Of a DNA stretch of 20,738 nt, positions 1-11,458 are shown in pieces. Under the pieces are notes generated by a model. It was not told where the DNA came from. It made no database searches and was given only the letters and a program-made list of their open reading frames with translations. The stretch comes from Dissophora ornata (taxonomy: Eukaryota; Mortierellomycota; Mortierellomycetes; Mortierellales; Mortierellaceae): assembly GCA_025201705.1 (NCBI GenBank), contig MU617168.1, positions 1-20,738 of the forward strand, in the 5' to 3' direction. The position numbers were made by a program, and so were the translations under genes. Within the stretch, counting starts at the first letter, position 1; each line of letters opens with the position of its first letter.

Positions 1-104
1 CCACACCCCCTTTTCTGTTCGGATGTGATCGGTGGAACGTGAATCCTGTCTCCGGATCTCACACAATTGCTCTCTTTTCATTCCCTTCCCACATTTTATT
101 CCAG

Positions 105-1721
105 ATTGGAGAAATCGATAGCGAGCTGGTTGCTGCGCTTCCCGCCAGCATGTCGGTGATCTCTCTCCCCGCTGCGGGATACGACCGCTGTGATGTCGAC
201 GCATGCACTGCCAAAGGTAAAAGGAACAAAAAATTGTACCGTACAACATCAAAAGCACGCATGACCCTCCTTTGGGTAAAAATGCGTTAGAGTTGGATTA
301 GTCCATGTGACTTAATTGAGATAAGCACCAAAAAAAGAAAGAAGAGTATGCGTGAATGAATAGTTCAACGAGCTAAGCTGGTCGCGTTATCGTCTCCCTT
401 TTCTTTTTGTTTTGTAGGCATCACGGTGACTAACACCCCAGGTGTTGTATCCGCGCCTTGCGCCGACACTGTCATGTTCTTGATCCTGGGATGCCTTCGT
501 CATTTCACGCAGGGACAGGCTAACCTTCGTGAAGGTACGTGGATTTCAAGCTCAGTATGCACTAGAGATAAGGGAACTTTGGAGCAAGGATTGCTGGACT
601 CATTTCTTGTCAACTCTTCCGCTTTTAGGCAATTGGAGAACCGGACTGCCAAGGGGGCGCGATCTTGGGTCAAAGACGATCGGTATCCTTGGCATGGGCG
701 GAATCGGCAAGGTAGCCATGAGCAATAACGTTTTGGACGGCTATTGACTTGAATCTAGAGCCAACCCTAAATCGTATTTGTTTCTCTTATCTATTCTTGC
801 ATTTCAGGCAATTGCAAAGCGCGCTAATGCTTTCGGAATGATGGTCAGCTACTACAACAGGAAACGTCTGGATATCCGAGGTATGTACAGGAACAAGCGA
901 CGCTGAGTGCTTGGACCGTTTTGTCGTGAATTCATCATTCACCGCCACTCTTGCCTTTTTCAACTTCGCAGTCGAGGCCGAGCACAATGTCCACTATGTG
1001 GCCTACGAGACAATGCTCCGTGAATCGGACATTATCGTGGTCTGCGTCCCCCTCAACCCTTCGACCAAGCATCTGATCAGCACCACACAGTTCGATAAGA
1101 TGAAGAAGGGTGTTGTCTTTGTCAACATTGCTCGAGGCCCCGTGGTCGATGAGGCTGCCTTGGTTAAAGCTCTCGAGAGCGGCAAGGTAACAAAAACAAA
1201 AGGCGCGCGCCGCCACAAACACGGGACAGAATATTCAATTGGAAATGCGGCGATCGGACATTGGCTAAGCTGCGTGGGCATTATTATAAATGACACATGA
1301 TATAGGTCGCCTCCGCAGGTCTGGATGTGTTTGAATTTGAGCCTAAGATCAGTGAGGCGTTGTTGAAGCACCCTCAGTGTACGCTCTTGCCACACATGGG
1401 CACTAACACCGAAGAGTCAGTGTTGGATATGGAGGTAAGGCAATCTACGACTTCCACAACCCCATTCGAGGATCCAGTGTACATAGTATTTCAAATCGCT
1501 CGCGTTTTTGCTTTCAATGGCGCGCTCTGAACCTTCCTTCGCACACATCCTTCTTTCTTTTCGTCGTATTTCAGAAACTCGCGCTTCGCAACGTGAAGAA
1601 GTTCCTGATGCACGGCGAGGCTCATGCACAGGTCAACAAGGTCGAGACGACCTCCAAGCCTTTGGAGCATCTTATGACCGATGGCATTGATATCTCCAAG
1701 CTCAGTATCACACTTCAGTGA
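105..1721 (+). CDS. D-2-hydroxyacid dehydrogenase (GOR1-like glyoxylate/hydroxypyruvate reductase), 5'-truncated by the window
   Basis: NAD(P)-dependent enzyme of the D-isomer 2-hydroxyacid dehydrogenase family, which reduces glyoxylate, hydroxypyruvate or related 2-keto acids. Seven exons are visible: 105-216, 418-534, 629-711, 808-880, 972-1186, 1306-1434 and 1575-1721, all with GT-AG junctions, together 291 codons plus stop. The conserved order is present: GITVTNTPGVVSAPCAD, the Rossmann nucleotide motif GILGMGGIGK, then NIARGPVVDE (catalytic Arg), AGLDVFEFEP (the Glu of the relay) and LPHMGTNTEE (catalytic His). All catalytic residues are retained, so the visible part looks functional. 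Compared with a usual length of about 340 residues, roughly 50 N-terminal residues are missing. They should lie in exons left of the window, with an intron acceptor at 103-104; a short exon ending near position 38 is possible but not proven. The C-terminal tail resembles yeast GOR1 more than PHGDH. The exact substrate cannot be read from sequence. Confidence 0.9.
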
Positions 1722-1801
1722 TAGGTCACTAATATCAACGATTGCACTTGCAGAATCCCATGTGGGACCCCAGAGACAATACAATAGACACAGCACTTGT
1801 A

Positions 1802-1807
1802 AATAAA
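1802..1807 (+). terminator. Probable polyadenylation signal of the 2-hydroxyacid dehydrogenase gene
   Basis: AATAAA about 80 bases after the stop codon at 1719-1721, in an A-rich stretch, on the gene's strand. Position and sequence fit a 3'-end processing signal; no transcript data support it. Confidence 0.5.
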
Positions 1808-1941
1808 GAAGAATGAAATGAAAAAATAGCTGGCCATATGAAAGCCCGGTTCGATACATGTGCACATCATTGTTGGTCGTCTTCACATGAAAAGGTCGGG
1901 CACCAAAAGAAAAATAGCAGGCTTGATACGGATAAAAGTTA

Positions 1942-2012
1942 TGAAAGTGCCGGGACTCGAACCCGGTTCTCAGGCTTGGAAGGCCGGAATGATACCCATA
2001 TACTACACTTTC
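1942..2012 (-). tRNA. tRNA-Gly (anticodon UCC)
   Basis: On the minus strand this is a 71-base cloverleaf without encoded CCA. The acceptor stem GAAAGTG/CACTTTC is a perfect 7 bp, the discriminator is A at 1942, and the T arm is CCGGG-TTCGAGT-CCCGG with a consensus B box (GGTTCGAGTCC). The anticodon loop is CTTCCAA, giving anticodon TCC, which reads GGA/GGG glycine codons. There is no intron in the loop. The anticodon stem CCGGC/GCCTG contains one C-U mismatch at its second pair, which is mildly unusual. A run of four T on the minus strand (1937-1934) lies five bases downstream and would serve as a weak RNA polymerase III terminator. Confidence 0.87.
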
Positions 2013-2085
2013 TTTTGACTTGTTGTAAATATAAATTTCTATTTCTTTGTTATTTCCCAATTTCATCAATTTACTTCGCCACAAA

Positions 2086-2109
2086 AGCTCAGCCACCAGC
2101 TCAGCCACC
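2086..2109. repeat. 12-bp tandem duplication
   Basis: AGCTCAGCCACC occurs twice in perfect tandem (2086-2097 and 2098-2109), just upstream of the tRNA-Gly gene with respect to the tRNA's own direction. No function is evident. Confidence 0.8.
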
Positions 2110-2257
2110 CACTTAAAAATGAGGCGGATCGTCCCTGGGGGTCAAAAAAAAAATAAAAAGGACACGACGCGGATCGTACGTTACTACAGAACCAGCTGGG
2201 AAAGAGGCGCCTGGGTACCATGGAGAGGGTGGGGAGGAACGATTTTTGGTACAGAAT

Positions 2258-2551
2258 GTCTTCAAGTCTTTAACACCCTGACGAGGGGTGGCAATAATTG
2301 CGTAGGCCCACCGGGATAACCCATGGGAACGCGAATGGTTATAGAGCGTTGGTGGATACTTTCAGGACATAATTCTTAGATATTTCAGAGGAATTTGGCT
2401 TTGTTTTCGTCGCGTTATTAAACCAGAGAGACATGTTGTTATTAAAAAAATAAGGAGGATGGACTATGCGTAGAAACGTGTCTTCAAATCTTTCACGTCA
2501 TGACGAGGGATGGGAACACAGTTGATTATATAGCATTGGTGGATACCTTCA
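2258..2551. repeat. Diverged direct repeat in a gene-free spacer (copies about 2258-2367 and 2480-2551)
   Basis: Two stretches share ordered blocks: GTCTTCAAGTCTTT / GTCTTCAAATCTTT, then TGACGAGGGGTGG / TGACGAGGGATGG, then GTTATAGAGCGTTGGTGGATAC / GATTATATAGCATTGGTGGATAC (written here in part). The first copy carries about 35 extra bases between the second and third block. No open frame links the blocks on either strand. The rest of 2013-2650 shows nothing I can identify. This could be an old non-autonomous repeat or a duplicated non-coding sequence. Confidence 0.65.
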
Positions 2552-2649
2552 TTGCGAATGGGGACATGACTAGTAGGAATGGAAAAAGTAGAGGGGCGGC
2601 GAGGGGCGAGGGGCATTAAAAATCGTTATTATTTCTTTTTCGCTTTTGT

Positions 2650-5354
2650 CTATGAACTGATAAGATGTGCTAAGGAGTGAAGAGAAAAGGGGCGCAAAGA
2701 AGGTGAAAGCGTAAGTGAGAGTGTAAAGTATAGGATACAGCATGACAATAAGAATCAATAAAAACTTACATCGGACAGGGAGTGCAACGTGGTCCATATC
2801 TGCCACAACAACCTCGTGCATTCTCTTCTGGAACTCGTATCTTATCCTCAGTTGCTTCTTCTCTCCCAAGCATGGGTCATAAAAGCCCAGAATATGGTTC
2901 TGCAGCAAAACAAAAAAAGCGATAACGAGAGAGCAATGTTAGGACTTTTTCGCCTAGCCAACCACATACATCCTATTGTCACTATCCTCGCCCCACGACA
3001 TTTTTTTTTTTTTTTTTTTTTACCTTGGAGTGTCCACCGGGCATGGCTAACTGCGAGTTATTCACCAACGCTTGCACCGCAATTGTTACATCAGCGACCA
3101 GTCCTGCGTTCACATTTCCATATACTGCCTCGACGATCACCAGACCGTCCGTCTCCTGCTCCTGCTTCGTCTTACGCGCTGTTGATTCTCGTAGCAGATT
3201 GGTGGCCTCCTCGGCTTCCTTCTTTTGACGGGTAATAAACTCTGCGTGAACTCGGCGCAGCTCCCTGAGTTTTTCGGCGCGTTCCCGTCTCTTCTTAGGC
3301 TTGATGTAGCCGAGGTCCAGAGCAGCGATCGCGCAGATGGGTGCGACAGCTGTCCAGAGAGCGAATTTGGGGCTAAATTCGGAGGAGAGTAGGATAGGGA
3401 TAGTCACACTCTGCCCCAAACGCATCACCCTACAACGATGTCAACAATGTAGATAACGTCGTTAAAAATCGATTCTAAGGCATGAAAGGCAGCAAGCAAA
3501 ATGCGGAACACTGTGACGGCAGAAAAAAGCGTACTTCAGGTTGAAAGCAATGCCTCCGGAGAGCGCAATCTCCACAGCCAATCCCAGCTTCGTATACTGG
3601 GTGATCTTGCGATCGCCTCCTATGCTAGCACTAACACCTGCTAGGCTCGACACCCTTCCTCCAACTCTGATTCTCGTCGAGTCGTCCAGTATCCAAGTTC
3701 GGTCTGCCAACAGATGCGACTGCATCACACCCGCCTGGACTTCTACTTGATAACTATCTTTCGTATCAACAGACATGACTCCCAAGGACATGGACGAAAG
3801 ATCCTGACGATCTTCCAGTGCAGGACCCCATGATCCGAGAGCCCATTCACCAGTACGGTAAGTCATGTATCCTGTGGCGCCTTTAGTGATTCTCCTGCCG
3901 AGCGTCAGGACGAGAGGGGTAGGGCCTTGAAAGTTTCGGGTGAAGGCTGTGCCAGCCACGTAGGTTTGAGAGTCGATATTGTAAGTGCTCTTGATGACAC
4001 TGACCCCTGGATTCAGTAACGATGATCCAAACTACCGACACGACGACATGAAGAATCAGGCGGAGTGAGCTTTACTGTTGTCTATATGTAGACTGCACTG
4101 CAAAACACTACAAAAATCATGATCGCACTCTTTTTTACCTCCATAGACAGCTTGTCGGAAAATGAATGCCGGACAGTGCCCAAGATATTGCTGCTTCCTC
4201 TCCCTGATCGCGATGTCATGTTTGCACCCAATATCACCTGTGTCCGAGGGCCGAATTGCGTCTAAAAATGCTCAAGGTCAGGATACCGTCTGTCTAATTT
4301 TCCCCTCATTTGGCTATGCAATTAGCTTCGCTCCCTTACCTGGAACGAGTTTTTCATGAAGAGCTGGGTGATGCCTGTTCTTTGTAGCGAGTCCAGAACA
4401 TTCGAGGCTCGACTTGTCTTTTTAGTTAAGCCAAATGGCACTGGCGCGTGATAGTTTTCAAAAACCCTGCTGGCGTCCAGATTGATTATAATATCGTTCC
4501 TGGATCGAACCAGATTCTCCAGCTCCATCTGTTGTTCCTCCCTAGCCATGTGGGCGTATTCGTCTCTCATCTATGAGTTGTTTACGCAACAGGCAGCATA
4601 GACTGTTAATAAAGCACATCTTGCTTTGCTTAAGACAAAAGTAAGTAGAGTATTATCTTGCTGTAAGCTCCTGCACTACGTACCTCCTGCGGAGTCTTGA
4701 TTTTATGCCCAACCTCCCACTTCGTGTTCAACCCTCCTTCGCCATATTCGTCGTACGCGGCGCGCAATTGGGGATTGCTTAAAACTGACCAAGGCCAAGG
4801 TAACGAAGAGCAAGTTATAGCACGGTTAGGCGTTCATTTCAGAAGTAAGGCTCTTGCAACTGTTCGTGGGAAAGTCGATGTTTTGTATACCTTCAAAGGC
4901 CCTATTAAGAACCTGAACCTTGGTCCCTGCAGCCTCTTTTAGGGACGCATCTTCGTGCCTGTCTGGATGAAAGACTCGGCTCATGCGTTTGTAAGCTTCT
5001 TTGATATCCTCCTCCGACGCCTAATTGTCCAGACATGACGGATGTTGAACAGTTAGTACGTTTTTTCCGGAGCGAGAGCGCCATATCGACGTGCTAGTCA
5101 TTTAATTGAACGATCGATCCCTGATCCTCCTATCGATAGCTAGGCGAATGGCGACCACCCGAAACACTAACTGCCGGGATAGCGAGGACGACAACACAGG
5201 ACCTTACCGTGTGAGAAACGTTCAAGACGGCATAGTAGTCGGTTTCTGCCGGGTTGTGGGATTCGACGTCATCTGAATCATTTGTCCTGTTACTGCCACT
5301 GCTGCTGGTCGGTACCTCCTCCGGCAGGGATCTGTCCTGGTATGTCTCCTCCAT
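2650..5354 (-). CDS. DNAJC11 orthologue: J-domain protein with C-terminal DUF3395
   Basis: Nine exons on the minus strand: 5354-5208, 5020-4891, 4784-4684, 4570-4340, 4261-4139, 4031-3535, 3429-3024, 2899-2770 and 2669-2650. They sum to 1785 bases, giving 594 residues (human DNAJC11 is about 559). The J domain begins at TDYYAVLNVSHT (about residues 38-49) and has the HPD motif at 67-69 within RVFHPDRHEDAS, then NPQLRAAYDEYG. The middle (NDIIINLDAS, DKLSMEFGSS, TPLVLTLGRR, GATGYMTYRTGEW, QYTKLGLAVEIAL) matches the beta-strand-rich DNAJC11 core. A hydrophobic segment (FALWTAVAPICAIAALDLGY) is followed by a charged coiled-coil-like stretch. The DUF3395 tail runs from GLVIVEAVYGN to LGFYDPCLGEKKQLRIRYEF and ends PVRSHLISS. 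In animals DNAJC11 is a mitochondrial protein associated with MICOS and cristae organisation; the fungal role is inferred. The start was chosen because it is the first ATG in the open frame leading into the J domain. An intron acceptor at 4033-4032, rather than the closer AG at 4010, is needed to keep the frame. Confidence 0.93.
3001..3021. repeat. Homopolymer T/A tract inside a DNAJC11 intron
   Basis: Twenty-one T on the plus strand. On the coding strand this is a run of A starting at the third base of the intron, directly behind the donor GT at 3023-3022. The intron spans 3023-2900. Confidence 0.9.
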
Positions 5355-5356
5355 GG

Positions 5357-5380
5357 CGAGAATTCCTTTCCCGAGAATTC
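5357..5380. repeat. 9-bp direct repeat in the DNAJC11 5' leader
   Basis: CGAGAATTC occurs at 5357-5365 and 5372-5380, six bases apart, immediately upstream of the DNAJC11 start codon. The remainder of the 293-base spacer up to 5648 holds the 3' end of the next gene and nothing else I can identify. It may simply be a chance duplication. Confidence 0.6.
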
Positions 5381-5546
5381 AATTACTGAAATGGGGAGCA
5401 AAGAGATGTTCAATGATTTAGAACGCACATGTGTGCGGTTCCTGGGTGTGAGATTTCCTATTCCGGGTTGTGCTCGGACAGTCACTCACGGAAAATGACG
5501 AAAAAGCCTTGCCACCAAAAAATGAAATTTGTGGAGCGCGTTTTTC

Positions 5547-5552
5547 TTTATT
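5547..5552 (-). terminator. Probable polyadenylation signal of the YbjQ-family gene
   Basis: AATAAA on the minus strand about 95 bases after the stop codon at 5650-5648, with an A-rich continuation. Confidence 0.5.
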
Positions 5553-5647
5553 GTGAATAGCAGAGCGATGGCGGTGGTACGGAAGGATTTACGAGTATTT
5601 TGCAGAGGCAGTGAGTAGGAGAGGTGCAAAACTACATTGACGCTTAA

Positions 5648-6620
5648 CTAGCTCTTGCTGGGTGCTAACGGGGCATAGGGCGGCTGAGCCGAGGTCTGCG
5701 GCGAGGAGTATCCCGACTGGCCAGGAATCTGCTGAGGAATCAGCGTAACTGCAGTTCCGTAAGCCATGATTTCAGTCATTTCCTTCAATATCATTGGAAT
5801 TGCAAATATTCGAGGTTAGTTCTCAATATCGTCGCTGTCTGTTCTGATGCATAATCTGTAGATTGTGCTCGTGTCCATGAAGTTATTCCTCTGTCCTTAC
5901 GTCGGCAACTTCTTGACCGGTGAAAAGGACCCCAATGACGGCTAGTAGAGTTCAGTTCAGTTGAGCTGTTAGCAAAGACAATGACGCATTAAGAGATGCC
6001 TTTCGCGGCATTTGTAGATACAAATCACATTATTGTTTTTTCTCCTCGCGTATTTGTACCATTCCCTCCTGCGGCGGCAGCATGCTCGAGCAAGCGAACA
6101 AATGCGGTCTCACGAGCCTTCTCGGCCATCTCGATGTAGGTGGAACTTTCACCTCCTCCCAGTGAAGCGAATGCACCGAAGATGGCTTTTCCCACCTGGA
6201 AGGTTATGCGTGGAGGGATAACTGCTTTGGTTAATACACGATCCACATCCACGTAATTTGCGCGACATAAAACTCGCGATTTTTTGGTGACTTACGTTTG
6301 GTGTACGAACGGTCAGTCTATTTCATAGAAACGATAAAAACGATAAATGCGATATGACATGTTAAATTGAATGAACTGATATGCGATGCACATCGAGTAG
6401 CAATCTTTACCCTCGGACAACTCCATGGCTCTGCGAGACGGTGTAGCCAGGGAAGGTGAAACTATGCGCATGAAAGGACCAGATGTACGATGAACAGTTC
6501 GCGTCGTCAGATTCCTTGTTAACTGTTTTCTCTCTCCAAGTCGAATACACTTCAAGCATCGTACGCAGTGGTGGTGAAGCGGCGGTCGACGGCAAGAATG
6601 GGCAGGTTTTGATGTGCCAT
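5648..6620 (-). CDS. YbjQ/UPF0145 (DUF74) family protein
   Basis: Six exons on the minus strand: 6620-6565, 6461-6411, 6317-6296 (22 bases), 6195-6060, 5941-5901 and 5782-5648. The total is 441 bases, 146 residues. The protein starts MAHQNLPILAVDRRFTTTAF and continues with GYTVSQSHGVVRGLTVRTPN, VGKAIFGAFASLGGGES, EKARETAFVRLLEHA, GGNAVIGVLFTGQEVADEM and TEIMAYGTAVTL, ending in a Pro/Ser/Gln-rich tail. These are the landmarks of the bacterial YbjQ fold: the GxVxG strand, the gly-rich turn, the A-rich helix, GANAVVG-like motif and YGTAV. The bacterial family forms small oligomers sometimes described as heavy-metal binding; the fungal function is unknown. The two central introns were placed by homology: the acceptor at 6197-6196 restores VGKAIFG directly after TPN, while the more obvious nearby AGs break the frame. 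The start ATG has a good context (tacaacATGG) and follows a TATA box at 6720-6713. Confidence 0.85.
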
Positions 6621-6712
6621 GTTGTAGAATAGCAGGAAGCGAGAAAGTGACGGAGAGAAGATGTGAATATTGCTGGCTGTGAAGTGATAAGGAAGTCTGC
6701 CAACTCGCCGCG

Positions 6713-6720
6713 CTTTTATA
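6713..6720 (-). promoter_or_regulatory. TATA box of the YbjQ-family gene
   Basis: TATAAAAG on the minus strand, 100 bases upstream of the start codon at 6620. The stretch from 6621 to 7155 otherwise contains a T-run near 7050 and no supportable gene. Confidence 0.55.
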
Positions 6721-7155
6721 CTCGATAGGGAGCACTTCGGAGTGGGCCAAGGATCGTTCTTCCCCACGGCACTCGCATGCTCATTTCGCAGCTGACCAGT
6801 TTCGTAGCTCCCAATAGCCGTGTGCAAGAGAAGTCAAGTGCGGTGTTCCTTCGGTGATCAGAAAATGCAAGCATCATATCGAAGAAAAGTAGACAAGGAA
6901 ATGGGCTGTAGCTGATGACTTCGATTATCTCGGCGTAAATTCACATTTGGAAGTAGAAAGACGACACTTGGCCGCAGCATTTGGTGTTTGCCCTTTACCT
7001 ACAGCCTGCGAATGGGCTGAATGTTTCGCCGAGGAAATGTTTTTGCAGTTTTTTTTTTTTTAATGAATGCTTGACTATGCTACACGTTTATATGATTTAA
7101 CTGAATGAAGGGCTACAATAAATGATGCAGAAGGAGAAATAAAATGGACAGGGCT

Positions 7156-9061
<1,906 letters not shown>

Positions 9062-9156
9062 GATGTGCGATTAGATATTAGGGTGGTGGTATAGAAAGGT
9101 GGAGTGAGTGATGGTTGAAAGGAATACCGAAGTGTGAGGAGGTTGGGCCAAGAGAT

Positions 9157-9176
9157 CGAGGGTGAGGGTGAGGGTG
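9157..9176. repeat. GGGTGA hexamer repeat in the MET3 leader
   Basis: Three copies of GAGGGT/GGGTGA in tandem. On the transcribed strand this is a CT-rich (TCACCC)n stretch about 100 bases upstream of the ATP sulfurylase start, within the probable 5' untranslated region. Confidence 0.6.
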
Positions 9177-9244
9177 TAAAGAGTGGATGGAGGATCGGAT
9201 CTTTGTGAAGAAAAGAGGGCGGTGCCTGGCGGATCTGAGTAACG

Positions 9245-9253
9245 TTTTATATA
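9245..9253 (-). promoter_or_regulatory. TATA box upstream of ATP sulfurylase
   Basis: TATATAAAA on the minus strand, about 185-190 bases before the start codon at 9061 and upstream of a pyrimidine-rich leader. Placement agrees with the other two TATA boxes in the window. Confidence 0.5.
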
Positions 9254-9299
9254 ATTTGAGAAGACATGGGGCAGATACACCCGATCAAAGATTGATAGC

Positions 9300-11458
9300 A
9301 GCAGTCGAGTCAGTCAATTTAATGCTGCACATGTTGCTGAGCGGTGGGATGGCATCATTTCTCATTGCTTCTATACTGCGCTGCAGAGACATGCCGGAAA
9401 ATGTCCCCAAGGGGTTTATCTGCACTCCGTACTTTGCTCTGGCGAATGGCGAGCGAGGGCCGTCGCTTTGCTGAATAAGACGCCAGCGGCGCACGAGCAG
9501 CATTGACTAGCGATCACGCAAAATGGCGCGACTGGATGGCAATTTTCTACAGGTGTGTGACCACTTTGGGCGATCACACCATTTCGCGCACTTCTTGTGA
9601 AAACGAGATGGAAAGTGACTGTCCGCATAAATGAAATATTTCCGGCCCTTGTTTGTACCTGTGTCTTCTCTCGTTTGATCTTCGCTGGAAAACTGGAAAC
9701 TGGAAACTGGAAAAAAAAAAAACTGCTTACACTTCGTCATCCACTGCAGTCTTTCCCCGGTAAATGAGAGTGAAACGAGATACAGTGCGGATCATCGTTT
9801 TCTCCTCATTCTCTCTCATACGCTCTCAGGCACTCTTCGTCTCGCAGTTTACCTCCGGCTCGAGCAACATCAGCACATATCTTACCCATATTTTGTTGCC
9901 ATTCGCCATTGTTTTTCTATGCTCAACTTTCTAGACTAACATGTCCGCCCATGCACTTATTTGCTCCACATTATTGGCCGCATTCAGTCAACTTCATGCC
10001 CTCAAGGCTTCTTTTCTTTCCACCATCTTGCCTCACCATCACACCTTACGTTCCTCATCTCTCGCCATTTTCCTCGCGCCAACACTTGGATACAGAATGC
10101 ACTCTTCTCTGCTCATACAACCAAGCATGAATTCACCGAGGGTTTTCTCATTATGCAACTAAGTATTAGGCGCATTCACAGATGGTGTTAATGTTATGGC
10201 GTGCTTCTCTCGTTACACGACAAGCTCAATTGCCGCTGGCAGCTCAACTACCTAAAATTCAATGCAATGCAATGGTACCGCAGTATTCAAAGAGAAGCTT
10301 TACATGTGAGTGATCTCGCACTGTGCCCAACATAACATTGTACCGCACCAAATTTCAAAAAGACCTAGGAGAAAAGAACGCGTCGCGAACATAATTCCCG
10401 TTAGGGTTTTCTGGGTTGTTTTAAAACGTCTCAACCACTCCAAAAACAGTCGAGAGGTGACCATGGAGGGTGCGTGGGAGGAGGAGTGAAGTGAAGAGAC
10501 CTAGAAGCTAAAGGCAACGAGGATACCCTGATCCAAGGAACCACTGCATGTTGTACGCAGTCAAGCTTGATTGGCATAAAGAGGGGACAGACATGCCGTT
10601 CACGTATGGGCATGGCATATGGCTCACATACCAAGATGACCAAGGCAGTGGGGATGAGCTTGGGCCACAGTAACTTTAAATGGGTGATCTGACGCAGTCA
10701 TCACAGCTCATTCAGTCTTGTGAAAAAAGTGTTATCCATTTACACATCGCCCCTTTGTCAACAACCGCACGCCTCGTTGCACCCGCCGCGCGGCCATGGA
10801 GCTCACGAACAGACAATAGTGTTGGCCGACAACAAGCCCATCCACCCAACTTCGAATGGGTCTGCACTCATGCAGTTTTTTACCGCTCACTGGCGATGAC
10901 ACCGTAGGAAAGTGGTGATTCCCAGCAGAATAGACATGACTCAGAGCCCATGACGGACCGTCTTCAAACAGCTGCCATAGAACTAGGCCCCGATCGCGCC
11001 ATCGGGATAATCAACAATAACGACAAGACTGCAGAAAGTCTTGCGGCTGAGCTCGAGGATATACAACCATCTCGTTTAGTTTAATTTACACGAATCAAAA
11101 GTTGGGGAGGGGGATCAGGAGGAAGCGAAGAAGGAGGAGAACGACGAAAATGGCCATCCCAAGATCGATATCGGAAGCAGCAATGATGAAGGCACGAGTA
11201 GGGGGCAGATGGGCGGTCGATGGGAGGGCCACCAAGAAAAAGCTTGAAACCCGCAAACGATTGCCTCAAAAGCCAGTACTAGTGAACATTCTGTAGGTCA
11301 CAAGCCATCCTCGATCATAAATGCTCAAAGGTAAACAGGGCCTAGATTCCTACCAGTGTATTGTTGTGTTATGTATTCATGGCTTTGTTTGGTGGTCTAT
11401 TTCATTTTTTACATTTCACCAAAAAAGTAAGTGCGCGATGGGTCCGTGGAATTATGCA
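9300..11458. other. Gene-poor spacer of about 2.2 kb
   Basis: No open frame here has recognisable motifs or splice-supported extension. Contents: a (CTGGAAA)n-like tandem repeat at 9685-9713 running into an A-tract, a CAATG triplication at 10260-10275, and a purine-rich patch near 11105-11150. A short plus-strand frame starts at 9941 (ctaacATGTCC context, MSAHALICSTLLAAFSQLHA, signal-peptide-like) after a CT-rich leader. Another, at 10950-11084, encodes 44 residues (MTDRLQTAAIELGPDRAIG...). Either could be an exon of a small lineage-specific gene, but I cannot support them as genes. Confidence 0.5.
9685..9713. repeat. 7-8-bp tandem repeat (CTGGAAA)n
   Basis: CTGGAAAA, CTGGAAA, CTGGAAA and CTGG follow each other and run directly into a 12-base A-tract ending at 9722. 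Confidence 0.75.

Noticed and set aside
4010..4012. Splice acceptor CCAG directly before GGGTCAGTG in DNAJC11
   Set aside because: It gives a frame one base out of register with the following long exon. The upstream AG at 4033-4032 restores the frame and yields LSMEFGSSLLNPG, which matches the family.
9909..10191. Three overlapping plus-strand frames of 73-76 codons, one signal-peptide-like from 9941
   Set aside because: All three frames are open at once, a sign of compositional chance. None has a motif or a supported splice extension. Kept only as a remark in the spacer entry.
10950..11084. 44-codon plus-strand frame beginning MTDRLQTAAIELG
   Set aside because: The composition is protein-like, and a possible acceptor (GTAG) lies upstream near 10903, but it is too short and isolated, with no known motif.
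11081..11296. Basic plus-strand frame (GIRRKRRRRRTTK) and a hydrophobic minus-strand frame (MAIFVVLLLLRFLL)
   Set aside because: The two are mirror translations of the same GGA/GAA-rich repeat. Neither has a start context or family likeness.
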